Part shown: positions 39,921-48,459 of the stretch, one piece after another
Layout of the letters: each line of letters opens with the position of its first letter
Position numbering within the stretch: position 1 is the first letter of the stretch
Assembly: GCF_000463075.2 (NCBI RefSeq)
Contig: NZ_AVAQ01000034.1
Location: 145,923-209,922, forward strand
Length of the DNA: 64,000 nucleotides
Direction of reading: 5' to 3'
Source: Lactiplantibacillus plantarum EGD-AQ4
GTDB lineage: Bacteria > Bacillota > Bacilli > Lactobacillales > Lactobacillaceae
The notes under the pieces: generated by a model
Told to the model about the DNA's origin: nothing
Database searches by the model: none
Seen by the model: only the letters and a program-made list of their open reading frames with translations
Translations under genes and position numbers: made by a program

Positions 39921-40379
39921 TTACGATTCCAAATGCTGTAAACGCCACTGGCGAATGCAAAATGCAATTAATCGATTCAATAATTCTGCTAATAAGAAGC
40001 CTAGTGCGATGGCACCCGTAATCATGATGACTTGTAGCGTAAAGGCAACAGCTTCACGGTAATTGCCCAACGCAAAGTTACGAACCATCTGATAGGCCTG
40101 GCTTCCGGGCACGAATGAGACCAGGCTTGGAATGTTGAAAATAATGGCTGGCATCTTTTTATAACGGGCCGCTAAACTACTCAAAACACCGATGCCAACC
40201 GAGCCAATCAAGCTACCGAGCACGACACCGCCATCAAACGCCTGCACAATCAGATAACTCCCCCACGTCAGGGTACCAATCCAACCAGCGACATTTAAGG
40301 CTTGGTGCGGAATATTAATAATTAGGCCAAAGCCCAACACTGCAATGTATGCCAGCACTAATTGTCCAATTGTTCCCAT
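39921..40379 (-). CDS. ThrE-family exporter small subunit (DUF3815)
   Basis: A 152-aa membrane protein with about five helices, matching the C-terminal half of ThrE-type threonine/serine exporters, which is a separate gene in many Firmicutes. It carries NIPSLVSFVPGSQAYQMVRN near residue 85. The start is the ATG at 40377-40379 with AGGAGG upstream, and a GTG one codon earlier is also in frame. It lies 23 nt downstream of the gene for the N-terminal half, so the pair would assemble into one exporter. Substrate is inferred from the family only. Confidence 0.82.
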   Translation of the reverse strand: MGTIGQLVLAYIAVLGFGLIINIPHQALNVAGWIGTLTWGSYLIVQAFDGGVVLGSLIGSVGIGVLSSLAARYKKMPAIIFNIPSLVSFVPGSQAYQMVRNFALGNYREAVAFTLQVIMITGAIALGFLLAELLNRLIAFCIRQWRLQHLES

Positions 40380-40402
40380 CACTTACAACCTCCTACACGC
40401 AA

Positions 40403-41146
40403 TCAAAATAACGTAATGACCACGGCAATGCCGAAGCCCAGGGCGGCTGCACTCAACATGGCTTCCACTCCCCTGGCCGGACCACTGACGAAGTTGCCAG
40501 CTAAGGTATCACGGACCGCGTTGGTCAACGGTACCCCAGGCACAAGTGGCATCAGCGAGCCAATAATAATATCATTCACGTTGGTCCCCCAGCCGAGCTG
40601 GCAGACCCACTCCGCACCTAATCCAATCAGCAGCGCAGCCGTCAATTCACTCAAAAATTTGATTTTAAGATAGCGATTCAATAAGTAAAAGACCAAGTAA
40701 CCCACCGTTCCAATCAACACGGTCGGCCACGTATTGATGGTTTCTTGTCGAAACATGATCATCAGTGGCCCACTGACTAGTGCGGCTCCGACGAGCTGGA
40801 GCCATAATGGAAACGAACGAGAGGCAGCATCCAGCTGATTCAAGCGGCGATATAACGTCGGCAAATCAATCGTTGTGGCCGCAAATTCTCGCGACAATTG
40901 GTTGACCTGCGCCACTTTTTCCAGGTCGATCGTCCGCTGATTGATGGCGGCAATCTGCGTTGCATTGCGCCCTTGAATCGACATCATGACACCGGTAATC
41001 GTCACGTACGTATTCGCCGCAACGACACCCGCATTTTGTGCAATTCGCATCATCGTATCATCGACCCGCGAAATTTCCGAACCATTCTCGACCATGATTT
41101 TGCCGGCTTTGAGGCAAGTCGCAATAATCATTTCATCCGTTGTCAT
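40403..41146 (-). CDS. ThrE-family threonine/serine exporter large subunit (DUF1212)
   Basis: A 247-aa protein with a soluble N-terminal ThrE domain (CLKAGKIMVENGSEISRVDDTM, shown in part, about residues 11-30) and about five membrane helices from residue 115 on, including VPGVPLTNAVRDTLAG near 215. The N- and C-terminal halves of Corynebacterium ThrE are split between this gene and the next. I used the ATG at 41144-41146; the frame opens seven codons earlier. Likely exports small amino acids or a related metabolite. Confidence 0.82.
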   Translation of the reverse strand: MTTDEMIIATCLKAGKIMVENGSEISRVDDTMMRIAQNAGVVAANTYVTITGVMMSIQGRNATQIAAINQRTIDLEKVAQVNQLSREFAATTIDLPTLYRRLNQLDAASRSFPLWLQLVGAALVSGPLMIMFRQETINTWPTVLIGTVGYLVFYLLNRYLKIKFLSELTAALLIGLGAEWVCQLGWGTNVNDIIIGSLMPLVPGVPLTNAVRDTLAGNFVSGPARGVEAMLSAAALGFGIAVVITLF

Positions 41147-41300
41147 TTGAACACCCCCACACATCACATTTCAGATTTAGTAACTTAACTGTAGCCAAAG
41201 TCGCGCCGTTAGTAAAGCCTTATTTCACAACCACCCCATTCGCACCATTGGTCGGTAATCACGCGCAACCAACCGTGCGTCACCTTCCTTAAAAGCGCGC

Positions 41301-41340
41301 AAAAAAACCGGCGATGAGCATTTAATCTCATCACCGGCTT
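41301..41340 (-). terminator. Intrinsic terminator after the cold-shock gene
   Basis: Minus-strand AAGCCGGTGATGAG pairs with CTCATCGCCGGTTT (one G-U pair) around ATTAAATG and is followed by seven T. Confidence 0.92.
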
Positions 41341-41358
41341 AAGCCATTTAAGCGTTAA

Positions 41359-41559
41359 TTAGTCTTTAGTAACGTTAACTGCTTGTGGGCCACGATCGCT
41401 TTCTTCAACGTCGAAAGTTACAGCTTGGCCTTCTTCAAGGCTCTTGAAGCCGTCTTCTTGGATAGCTGAGAAATGTACGAATACATCGCTACCGTTTTCG
41501 CGAGTAATAAAACCAAAACCCTTATCGGCGTTGAACCATTTAACTGTTCCGTGTTCCAT
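41359..41559 (-). CDS. csp: Cold-shock protein, CspA family
   Basis: A 66-aa OB-fold RNA chaperone. It begins [20 protein letters not shown] with RNP1 (KGFGFI) and RNP2 (DVFVHF) motifs at about residues 13-18 and 26-31, as in all CspA proteins. The frame opens 21 codons upstream inside the leader, but AGGAGG sits 9 nt before the ATG at 41557-41559. The leader of about 100-130 nt is typical of cold-induced csp mRNAs. An extended -10 (TGCTACAAT) lies near 41680 on the minus strand. Confidence 0.95.
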   Translation of the reverse strand: MEHGTVKWFNADKGFGFITRENGSDVFVHFSAIQEDGFKSLEEGQAVTFDVEESDRGPQAVNVTKD

Positions 41560-41808
41560 AATAAAAAATCCTCCTAGTGCATTTTGCACGTATAAATTAA
41601 TGTAAATCATGATTCGGTACAAATGGGGATAGTTTATTGAAACGATCTGACCACAATTACCTAACCAAGCTACATGAGTAATTGTAGCATATTGTTTCTA
41701 AAAAAGGTAGTTAAACACTAGTTTTTCCACGAAATGTTTATGTGATGATAAATGAAACAGAATAACTAACTAATAATTAGTAATTTTGTTCGGATATGAC
41801 CACAAGTC

Positions 41809-42456
41809 TTATTTAACAAACACATTGTGGGCTGCTTTGAAGCTAACCGGGATCTCTTCACCAGTACCCTTAATGGAAACGGTCACAGGGCCTTCAAACG
41901 GATCGTGCTTCAGAACCGTTACGTCTTGGCCAATTTTCAATGGCGTATCATGTAAGTAAACTAACAAATCATGGTTATCGATAAAGCGTTCGATGGTGAC
42001 GTCTTCACCATCCGCCGTATCCGCCAAACTCGTATGACTATCTTCTTGGTAGTGGCCGTCCTTATCGGGAATAGCACCACCGTGTGGGCAGTGCGTTGGG
42101 TGCCCTAAAAAGGCTTCCAAAGAATCGACTAGGCGCTCACTGGTAACATGTTCCAATACCTCGGCTTCGGTATGCACATCGGGCAAGTCATAGTCGAGCT
42201 TATCGACTAAGAAATCTTCCCAGATCCGGTGTTTGCGCACCAAAGTCTCCGCATACCGAATGCCCTTCTTCGTCAGCGAAATTCCCGCATATGGGGTATG
42301 TTTGGCGAGACCTTCCTGCACTAATTTGCCGACCATTTCCGTTACAGAACCAGCCGCGATGTCCAAGCTTAATGCAATCTGCTTGTTAGACACCTTTTTC
42401 TTCGTACCACCAAGCTCGAAAATAATTTTTAAGTAATCTTCCTTCATGGGGGTCAT
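41809..42456 (-). CDS. mntR: DtxR/MntR family metal-dependent transcriptional regulator
   Basis: The 215-aa product has the DtxR winged-helix domain (about 1-65, with KEDYLKIIFELG and KVSNKQIALSLDIAAGSVTEMV), the dimerisation and metal-binding domain (EVLEHVTSERLVDSLEAFLGHPTHCPHGGAIP at about 93-125, in part) and a C-terminal SH3-like FeoA domain (about 145-215), so it is the long SloR/IdeR-like type. It probably represses manganese transporters, which matter in plantarum-group bacteria that hoard manganese; none is in the window. Mn versus Fe specificity is inferred. Confidence 0.85.
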   Translation of the reverse strand: MTPMKEDYLKIIFELGGTKKKVSNKQIALSLDIAAGSVTEMVGKLVQEGLAKHTPYAGISLTKKGIRYAETLVRKHRIWEDFLVDKLDYDLPDVHTEAEVLEHVTSERLVDSLEAFLGHPTHCPHGGAIPDKDGHYQEDSHTSLADTADGEDVTIERFIDNHDLLVYLHDTPLKIGQDVTVLKHDPFEGPVTVSIKGTGEEIPVSFKAAHNVFVK

Positions 42457-42690
42457 GAATATTCTTCACCTCAACTAAATAGTTACTGCTTTTGATTAAT
42501 CTATCGTATGACAAATCTCATTTAAGATAATTCTACCATCTTACTACAATTAAGACACCAGTTCTAGCCCTAATCAACGACAAAGCTTTGAAATAATGGC
42601 CTAATCGTGACATAATTAATTGTAGCGCAAAATAACCCATTTGGTTACTAATTTAGAAACGTGCTTGTTCAACTAAGGAGGAACCGCATC

Positions 42691-43035
42691 GTGAATGATG
42701 ATGCTCAATTATCAATTACGCAATTGGATGATGCTTTACAACATAAAGCCGTCGAAGATTTTGCTAAATTCTACGTCCCACTGTTTGACGCTAACAACCT
42801 TGAAGTAATGTCAAATTTTGACGTTGCAGCGTACATGACGGATATCAATGAACACCTTACTTATGGTCGTTACATGACCAAAGCACAGCGTTTGAGTGAT
42901 ACGGTCAGCTTTTCGTTTACCGCTTACCTTAACCTGATCGACCGTCTCGACCAGAAATACTACACTAGTGGTAACCCGGCCCAACCATGGGACGAATGGC
43001 TCGCCACCCAATTTGCTCAAATCGCAAATTCATAG
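42691..43035 (+). CDS. Hypothetical protein, 114 aa
   Basis: I do not recognise the family. The frame has a good start at the GTG 42691 with AAGGAGG 8 nt upstream and is followed by a terminator at 43062, which supports a real gene. The product is acidic and soluble, mostly helical, with no signal peptide, cysteine or known motif; a segment near the middle reads MTDINEHLTYGRYMTKAQR. It is a monocistronic gene between divergent mntR and convergent merR-type genes. Confidence 0.75.
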   Translation: MNDDAQLSITQLDDALQHKAVEDFAKFYVPLFDANNLEVMSNFDVAAYMTDINEHLTYGRYMTKAQRLSDTVSFSFTAYLNLIDRLDQKYYTSGNPAQPWDEWLATQFAQIANS

Positions 43036-43061
43036 AGCACCCGCAATTTTATTTCACACTT

Positions 43062-43093
43062 GAGGATTGAGTTAGGCTCAACCCTCTTTTTTA
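43062..43093 (+). terminator. Intrinsic terminator after the 114-aa gene
   Basis: GAGGATTGAG pairs with CTCAACCCTC (one mismatch) around TTAGG and is followed by six T. Confidence 0.88.
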
Positions 43094-43501
43094 ATGCCAT
43101 TTTTCAAGTGTGCAACACTCTCACAGCAGCTAACTGGCAAAATTACCTTCACTGCAGCCCCTCGACAATTCGTCGTATCAAAAAAGCCCCAAGCTTTCCC
43201 GCAGCACTTGGGACCTCTGGCAAGTATCATCACCGGGCGATTGAAGACTACTACTAGTTTCAATTACACGTTGTTTTATGCACGATTACTACCTAGCCGA
43301 GCTAGGCATCTCTCAGCGCTTATTCGCGCTCCGTTGTAAATCCTTTTGCAAAGTTAAACTTCAAAACACGACCAACATGACAACGGTCAACCCAGCCATA
43401 AGATCGGTTGACGAACGGGAAACTTAAATGCCCAAATGACTTGCCGATACTTACCAACTTAAATTTAACATTAATTAACCGGTTACACAAGCTGAAGGTC
43501 G
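43094..43501 (-). other. Gene-free region with hairpins, downstream of the MerR-type gene
   Basis: About 400 bp without a gene. The minus strand contains the hairpin CCTAGC-TCG-GCTAGG (43292-43306), a GCGC/GCGC stem beside it, and an intrinsic terminator at 43180-43213. It could be a long 3' untranslated region of the MerR-type gene or a small RNA with its own promoter; I found no strong promoter. Confidence 0.45.
43180..43213 (-). terminator. Intrinsic terminator of the MerR-side transcript
   Basis: Minus-strand GTCCCAAG...  pairs with CTTGGGGC around a 12-nt loop and is followed by six T. It lies about 290 nt beyond the MerR-type stop codon. Confidence 0.8.
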
Positions 43502-43966
43502 CTAACCTTCCGATTTTGCCGGATACAGTCGATAATGCGGCTTGCCATCTAAAATATAGCAGTACAACTGTTGGGTCTGGTCTTCATCAAAGTAGCCGAG
43601 CTTGACCATATGATGCCCGTCGCGTTCTTCGATTCCTTGAAAGGCCGTCATCATGAAGATGCGCATCATCTCCATCTGATTACTATAGCCATTGGCCCGT
43701 TCGACCGCAGCCGCCAGTGTAAATCCTTCATCTAACATCATCTTTACAAAATGCACGCGCATTAACGTGCCATACGAATACCGGTGAGTCGTGTTCTTCT
43801 CGCCTGTCTGCAAACTATGAATGTAATTTTTCTGTTCCCAGTAGCGTAATTGGGTCTGGGAGACCCCCGTCATTTTCGCTAAATCAGTGATGCCAATTGT
43901 AAACTGGTGCTTGCGCAGTTGGTCTTTGAATTTTTTGAAAAATACGCCATCTTCTTGATTATCCAC
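43502..43966 (-). CDS. MerR family regulator, divergent to the drug exporter
   Basis: The 154-aa product has a MerR winged helix (about residues 23-92): ITDLAKMTGVSQTQLRYWEQKNYI and the second wing with YSYGTLMRVHFVKMMLDEGFTL, followed by a short C-terminal region of about 60 residues without the cysteines of metal sensors. It is transcribed divergently from the lmrB-like exporter and shares a promoter region with it, so it most likely controls that exporter and itself. Its ligand is unknown; drug or cationic amphiphile sensing is the usual guess for such pairs. Confidence 0.85.
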   Translation of the reverse strand: MDNQEDGVFFKKFKDQLRKHQFTIGITDLAKMTGVSQTQLRYWEQKNYIHSLQTGEKNTTHRYSYGTLMRVHFVKMMLDEGFTLAAAVERANGYSNQMEMMRIFMMTAFQGIEERDGHHMVKLGYFDEDQTQQLYCYILDGKPHYRLYPAKSEG

Positions 43967-43999
43967 GGGTCAACCTCTTTTCTAACATTTTCAATACTC

Positions 44000-44061
44000 A
44001 GTATATGGTTTTTAATATTAATGTCAAGTTTGTTGACAAAAGCAATAAATCCGATTATATT
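44000..44061. promoter_or_regulatory. Back-to-back divergent promoters of the merR-type and exporter genes
   Basis: Plus strand: TTGACA (44033-44038), 17 nt, TATATT (44056-44061). Minus strand: TTGACA (44022-44027), 16 nt, TATACT (44000-44005). The two -35 boxes are only 5 nt apart and make the perfect palindrome TGTCAAGTTTGTTGACA (44022-44038). Confidence 0.8.
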
Positions 44062-44095
44062 AGACAACGTACTTTTTTAGAGAGAAGGGATTTAC

Positions 44096-45577
44096 TTGTC
44101 AACTCCTGTTGATACGCATGGGAAGCCGTATAATCGTGGCTTGCTCATTGCAGTTTTGTTAGTCGGTACTTTTTGTACCGTCCTTAATCAAACGATTTTA
44201 ACCACTGCCTTCCCAACGTTGATGAAAGATTTTGATATTACAACGTCGACCGTTCAATGGTTAACAACCGGGTTTATGTTAGTCAACGGGATTATGATTC
44301 CCGTTAGTGCTTGGTTGAGTTCACGTTTTTCTACCAAGTGGCTCTACCTGTCAGCAATGGCGATTTTTGAAATTGGAACCATCATTTGCTGGACCGCACC
44401 CAACTTTGGGACTTTACTTGCCGGACGACTCATTCAAGCCGTCGGTGTTGGGGTCACGATGCCGTTACTTCAAACCATCATGTTATCGATCTTCCCCGCT
44501 AGCAAGCGTGGTGCTGCCATGGGGACTGCCGGAATCGTTGTCGGCTTAGCCCCAGCGATCGGTCCAACCTTGTCTGGGTGGGTCATTGATAACTTATCAT
44601 GGCGTGATTTATTCGGTTTGATCGTCCCAATCGTGGCAATCGTCTTGATTGCCGGCCTGTTCTTCATGGCTAACGTGCTTGAAACGTCCAAACCAAAATT
44701 AGACTTTGCCTCACTTGTTTTATCGACGATCGGGTTTGGGAGCCTGCTCTATGGTTTCTCATCCGTTGGTGACAATGGCTGGACTTCCACAGTCGTCCTC
44801 TCAACCTTGATCATCGGGGTCATCTTTATTATTGGCTTTATCTGGCGTCAATTGACGATGGAAAATCCATTCCTACAATTACGCGTCTTCAAACATGCTG
44901 AGTTTACGATTGCCGCTGTTTTAAGTTCCGTTGCCAACATGGCGATGGTCGGGGCCGAAATGGTTATTCCGCTCTACTTACAAATCATTCACGGCTTCTC
45001 CGCATTTGAATCTGGACTGTCACTCTTAGCTGGTGCCCTAATGATGGGGATTATGAGCCCAATTACTGGCCGGGCCTTTGACCGTTTTGGTGCCAAACGT
45101 TTGGCTATCTTAGGGATGTTCCTATTAACCATTGGGACGTTGCCATTCGCCTTCATTACACGGAATACGGCCACCGTTTATATCGTGGTCTTGTACGCCG
45201 TGCGGATGTTCGGGATCGCCATGGTCATGATGCCATCAACGACTGCCGGGATGAACGCCCTGCCTGTTGAATTGATGGGACACGGGACTGCCGTTAACAA
45301 CACGACCCGTCAAATCGCTAGTTCAATTGGGACCGCCATTTTGACTTCTGTATTGTCTAACGTGACGGATGCTACCAAACCAGCGCACAGCTTAATCAAG
45401 AGTAACCCACTCGGCTACCAAGATAGCTATTACAATGCCACGTTGAATGGTTATCACGCCGCATTCTGGGTTGCCGTGGGCTTCTCAGTCGTTGGTTTGA
45501 TCGTTGCCTTCTTTATGAAGAACAAGCAACACTCCGTTAAACCAGTGATGAACAACACTAAGGAGGTGAACGACTAA
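44096..45577 (+). CDS. MFS multidrug exporter, DHA2 family (LmrB-like)
   Basis: The 493-aa product is a 14-helix drug:H+ antiporter. Motif A-like sequence is seen near residue 74 and the antiporter motif C GIVVGLAPAIGPTLSGWVI near residue 152. It starts with TTG (44096) 8 nt after GAAGGG. It resembles the lincomycin-resistance protein LmrB of lactobacilli, so lincosamides or other amphiphiles may be substrates, but this is by family. It is co-transcribed with the DUF4811 gene, which overlaps its stop (TAATG), and is probably controlled by the divergent MerR protein. Confidence 0.9.
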   Translation: MSTPVDTHGKPYNRGLLIAVLLVGTFCTVLNQTILTTAFPTLMKDFDITTSTVQWLTTGFMLVNGIMIPVSAWLSSRFSTKWLYLSAMAIFEIGTIICWTAPNFGTLLAGRLIQAVGVGVTMPLLQTIMLSIFPASKRGAAMGTAGIVVGLAPAIGPTLSGWVIDNLSWRDLFGLIVPIVAIVLIAGLFFMANVLETSKPKLDFASLVLSTIGFGSLLYGFSSVGDNGWTSTVVLSTLIIGVIFIIGFIWRQLTMENPFLQLRVFKHAEFTIAAVLSSVANMAMVGAEMVIPLYLQIIHGFSAFESGLSLLAGALMMGIMSPITGRAFDRFGAKRLAILGMFLLTIGTLPFAFITRNTATVYIVVLYAVRMFGIAMVMMPSTTAGMNALPVELMGHGTAVNNTTRQIASSIGTAILTSVLSNVTDATKPAHSLIKSNPLGYQDSYYNATLNGYHAAFWVAVGFSVVGLIVAFFMKNKQHSVKPVMNNTKEVND

Positions 45578-46299
45578 TGATTCTCGTCTTACTCGTTGCC
45601 AGCGCAGTTGCGCTCTTCCTATCATTTATCTACGTTCACCGAACCAGTTTGCGAATTAGTTTGTCAGTGATCTTCGGAATTTTGCTCGTTGGCTCGATCT
45701 TCTTCATTTCCTTGAATGACGGTCAGCACTACGGGATGGTCAAAACGACCACGACGACCACTAAGTCCTTGAAATCAGCTGGTAGTAGCAAACAATTAGA
45801 CTTGTTACTCTACCAAAGCGTCGGGACCGCCGACAAACACCGCGTTTACATTTACAAAAACAGCACGAACCAGAAAAAAGTGAGCCATACGTCTGCAAGC
45901 GTCAAGACTGCTAACCAGGTCAAAACGACGACCGCAACACCGAAACTGGTCACTAAGACCACACGGTGGACGTATCAAAGTAACGCGATGAAGTTCTGGT
46001 TCGGCTTAGCCAACAATGATAAACAGTTGATCAAGCGCACCAATTACTTCTACATCAACAAGAGCTGGGTCGTCTTAAGCACCACTCAAGCCAAGCAATT
46101 CAGCAAGTTGATGAAGCAACAACAAGCCACCTTAAAAGCACGTGCAAAAGTCTACGTCGCTAACCAAGTCAAAGCTGCAATGGCTAAGAACCCATCAATG
46201 ACTAAGGCCCAACTAGCCAAAGTTGAAAAAGCCGCTGCTGCCCAATACCAAGCCAATGCGATCCAAAGCATGGTTAAAACGGTCAAGGCTAGCAAATAG
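45577..46299 (+). CDS. DUF4811 membrane-anchored protein, partner of the exporter
   Basis: The 240-aa product has two N-terminal membrane helices (about 1-45), then a basic extracytoplasmic or cytosolic domain rich in Lys, Thr and Ala, with a helical C-terminus after residue 160 (QAKQFSKLMKQQQATLKAR). The domain DUF4811 is found next to LmrB-type exporters in lactobacilli, and this gene overlaps the exporter stop by one base. Its function is unknown; a stabilising or accessory role for the exporter is an inference from the fixed pairing. Confidence 0.82.
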   Translation: MILVLLVASAVALFLSFIYVHRTSLRISLSVIFGILLVGSIFFISLNDGQHYGMVKTTTTTTKSLKSAGSSKQLDLLLYQSVGTADKHRVYIYKNSTNQKKVSHTSASVKTANQVKTTTATPKLVTKTTRWTYQSNAMKFWFGLANNDKQLIKRTNYFYINKSWVVLSTTQAKQFSKLMKQQQATLKARAKVYVANQVKAAMAKNPSMTKAQLAKVEKAAAAQYQANAIQSMVKTVKASK

Positions 46300-46323
46300 G
46301 GTTCATTAATAGTTGCATATCGA

Positions 46324-46358
46324 CACAAAAGCCCCGGCAGGTCCGGGGCTTTTGTTGT
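46324..46358 (+). terminator. Intrinsic terminator after the exporter operon
   Basis: ACAAAAGCCCCGG pairs with CCGGGGCTTTTGT around CAGGT, followed by TGTC; the U-rich side lies within the stem itself (CTTTTG). The stem is very stable. Confidence 0.8.
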
Positions 46359-46599
46359 CTCTCGAATGATTTGGACGAGCATTTACAAAACCTTCATACT
46401 TATTTTCCAAAACAACACACAATGTTTACTGAAAACCCGTTTTTGTTGGAATCCGCAAATGATAAGATGATGACACATCAAGTTGCTGGACCTAAGCAGT
46501 TACTGTACCACACTATCAAAATGACATGGCACTTAATCTAGCTGGTTTTTATACAATGCACGTGTTTGCCTAGACTAATTGCCTCAAAGGAATGATTAT
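46359..46599. other. Gene-free stretch upstream of the small membrane protein
   Basis: About 240 bp. I see no promoter of high quality, no hairpin and no repeat-family match here. Confidence 0.4.
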
Positions 46600-46863
46600 G
46601 TGCCCAACTCAACGCCAGTGTGGCTTTGGCTTCTGATTATCACCATAGTCTATGTCACACTCTATATCGCAGGTAAAAAATACGCTGATCGTTTTATCTT
46701 TAGACAGCTACGCCGCTTTGGTTGGCTAATAGGCTTGGGTCTCCTAGCCTATTTTATTCTCAGACAAGTCCAATACCCGGCCGGCCTATTAGGATACATG
46801 GTCATCATCGTGATGGGCATTCTGACAATTTGTCTGTTTCGACTCCGTACAAAGGGTAGCTGA
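46600..46863 (+). CDS. Small membrane protein, 87 aa, unknown function
   Basis: The product from the GTG at 46600 (AAAGG about 9 nt upstream) has three hydrophobic segments: about residues 8-26, 39-55 and 63-80, with a positively charged loop RFIFRQLRRFGW between the first two. I do not recognise a family. A TTG start seven codons earlier is also in frame. It is a stand-alone gene in a mainly non-coding area, so I rate it as probable only. Confidence 0.6.
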   Translation: MPNSTPVWLWLLIITIVYVTLYIAGKKYADRFIFRQLRRFGWLIGLGLLAYFILRQVQYPAGLLGYMVIIVMGILTICLFRLRTKGS

Positions 46864-46922
46864 TAATCGCTAATCAGTACCAAATAAGCACTGATTCAGT
46901 GAACGATTACAATCCGATCAAC

Positions 46923-46970
46923 AAAACGAGCGCCCCGGTTGGTCACTTCAGACCAGCGTAGACGCTCGTT
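46923..46970 (-). terminator. Probable terminator after the acidic TPR lipoprotein gene
   Basis: Minus-strand AACGAGCG and CGCTCGTT form an 8-bp outer stem with an inner TGGTC/GACCA pairing, followed by TTGTT. The T tract is moderate. Confidence 0.65.
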
Positions 46971-47024
46971 ATTGGATCAGATATGAATGTTGGATTTCAA
47001 CTTAACTACTATATATTTAACAAT

Positions 47025-48185
47025 TTACGCAAACAATTGGTCTGCTAATGAAGATTCAGTCGGTACTGGCTTAATAAGACCCTGGGCGTCGTCGTAATCT
47101 TCATCGTCATCATCCTCGTCTTCATAATCAGTATCATCATCAGATTCAGTATCAGAATCGTAATCGTCATCGTCTGACGCAGCGCCATCATTAGCGTAAT
47201 CATCGTCAGTTTCAGATTCTTCATCACTATCATCCTCGTACTCGGAATCACTAGTGTCGTCTCCGTAATCATCATTTGAATCTTCATCGCTATCTGACTC
47301 ATCATCATCAGTGTCACTGTCAGTATCCCAGTCACTGTCGTCATCCGCATTTGAATCGGCATCGTCATCATCGGTGTCCGCGGTATCTTCATCAGAATCA
47401 TCCGTGTCGTCATCGGAATCGTTCGTTTGGGGTTCACTATCCGAATCGGCATCGCTATCGTCGTACTCGTCATCTAACCAGTCGGCCGCATCATCGACAT
47501 CACTGTCGTCTGCAAAAAGTGCTAAAATCAGCCAGTCTGGCACGTCGGCTAATGAATCCATATCCCACTTATTTTTAGCAGCGGCAATCTTCCGGCGCAA
47601 TGCTGCCGCTCGCTTTGCTTCGGCCGCACTAACTTTCAAGTTTGTCTTGGCCTTCTTGGCGGCAGCTAACAACTGCTTGACCTTAGGCTTCAGTGCTTTC
47701 AAATAAGGCTTTTTATGCCAATTAATGGCTGCACAGCGTTTGAGCACATCCGCTGAATACTTGCCGTTTTTGACCTTTAACTGAGCCTGAATATCATCCG
47801 ATAATTGCTGGTATTCCTGATAATCACTGGTGACGGTCGTTTTTAACCGTTTCAACTTGGTCTTCAAGCTAGTGGCCCCGTTTGCGATGTTGACCCCTTT
47901 ATCCACCGTCGTTACCGCTGCTTTGATCTCCCCCGACTTCAACTTGGCTTTAGTCGTCAAATAGGCCTGTGTTTGATCGCGGTAGGCCTGGGCTTGCGCG
48001 TCTTTGGGCTTCTGCGTTAAAGCGTTATCAAAATATGTCAGCGCTTTTTGATACTTGTTTTCAGCGACCGCGTTTAGTCCATTCTCAATTGACCGTGAAT
48101 AATCCTTATTACGGCAGCCAGCCAACCCAACCACCATCAAACCTAACAGCATTAATAATGCAATTTTATGCTTCCCCGTTTTCAT
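47025..48185 (-). CDS. TPR lipoprotein with a long Asp/Ser-rich acidic tail
   Basis: The product from the ATG at 48183-48185 (386 aa) has a lipoprotein signal with lipobox LAGC (Cys24), a TPR-like unit NKYQKALTYFDNALTQKPKD near residue 45, a lysine-rich helical middle (about 80-215), then about 150 residues made mainly of Asp, Ser, Glu and Thr, with a few Trp and Tyr, and a short final segment LIKPVPTESSLADQLFA. It would sit on the outer face of the membrane; the acidic tail resembles cation-binding or wall-exposed low-complexity tails. Function is not known. GAAGCAGGG is a weak ribosome-binding site; the frame opens 13 codons earlier. Confidence 0.82.
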   Translation of the reverse strand: MKTGKHKIALLMLLGLMVVGLAGCRNKDYSRSIENGLNAVAENKYQKALTYFDNALTQKPKDAQAQAYRDQTQAYLTTKAKLKSGEIKAAVTTVDKGVNIANGATSLKTKLKRLKTTVTSDYQEYQQLSDDIQAQLKVKNGKYSADVLKRCAAINWHKKPYLKALKPKVKQLLAAAKKAKTNLKVSAAEAKRAAALRRKIAAAKNKWDMDSLADVPDWLILALFADDSDVDDAADWLDDEYDDSDADSDSEPQTNDSDDDTDDSDEDTADTDDDDADSNADDDSDWDTDSDTDDDESDSDEDSNDDYGDDTSDSEYEDDSDEESETDDDYANDGAASDDDDYDSDTESDDDTDYEDEDDDDEDYDDAQGLIKPVPTESSLADQLFA

Positions 48186-48346
48186 CCCTGCTTCACTATC
48201 CTTTTGGTTGAAGATTATGCTCAAATAAGTATACCGTTAGTCCCTGGATACTGCTAGCTATTATTAATTTATTTGTATTTGATTTGAGCAACATTTTATC
48301 AACCAGTAACACCGCTGCGGATATGTCAGCTGCGACCTACAGCCAA

Positions 48347-48389
48347 AATAATGGCGGACGCGTCAATACCTGATGCGTCCGCCATTATT
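48347..48389 (-). terminator. Long inverted repeat, probable terminator of the mini-MerR gene
   Basis: AATAATGGCGGACGC pairs with GCGTCCGCCATTATT in a stem of about 15 perfect bp, extended by GTC/GAT. On the minus strand it is followed by TTGGC, a weak U tract. Confidence 0.7.
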
Positions 48390-48459
48390 AGTTATTTCAG
48401 TCCATTAAAAAACAATCACACCGATTCAAGCAAGCCTCGACGTGATTGTCATGAGTTCA

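Noticed and set aside
43290..43330. A CTGAGAGATG motif suggesting a TPP riboswitch on the minus strand
   Set aside because: Only the CTGAGA string fits; the second TPP helix signature and a thiamine gene downstream are absent.
47045..47706. Open frames opposite and out of frame in the acidic-tail region (for example 142 aa Met/Thr-rich, 131 aa Ser-rich)
   Set aside because: They arise from the repetitive codons of the lipoprotein gene; composition is extreme and no start signal is present.
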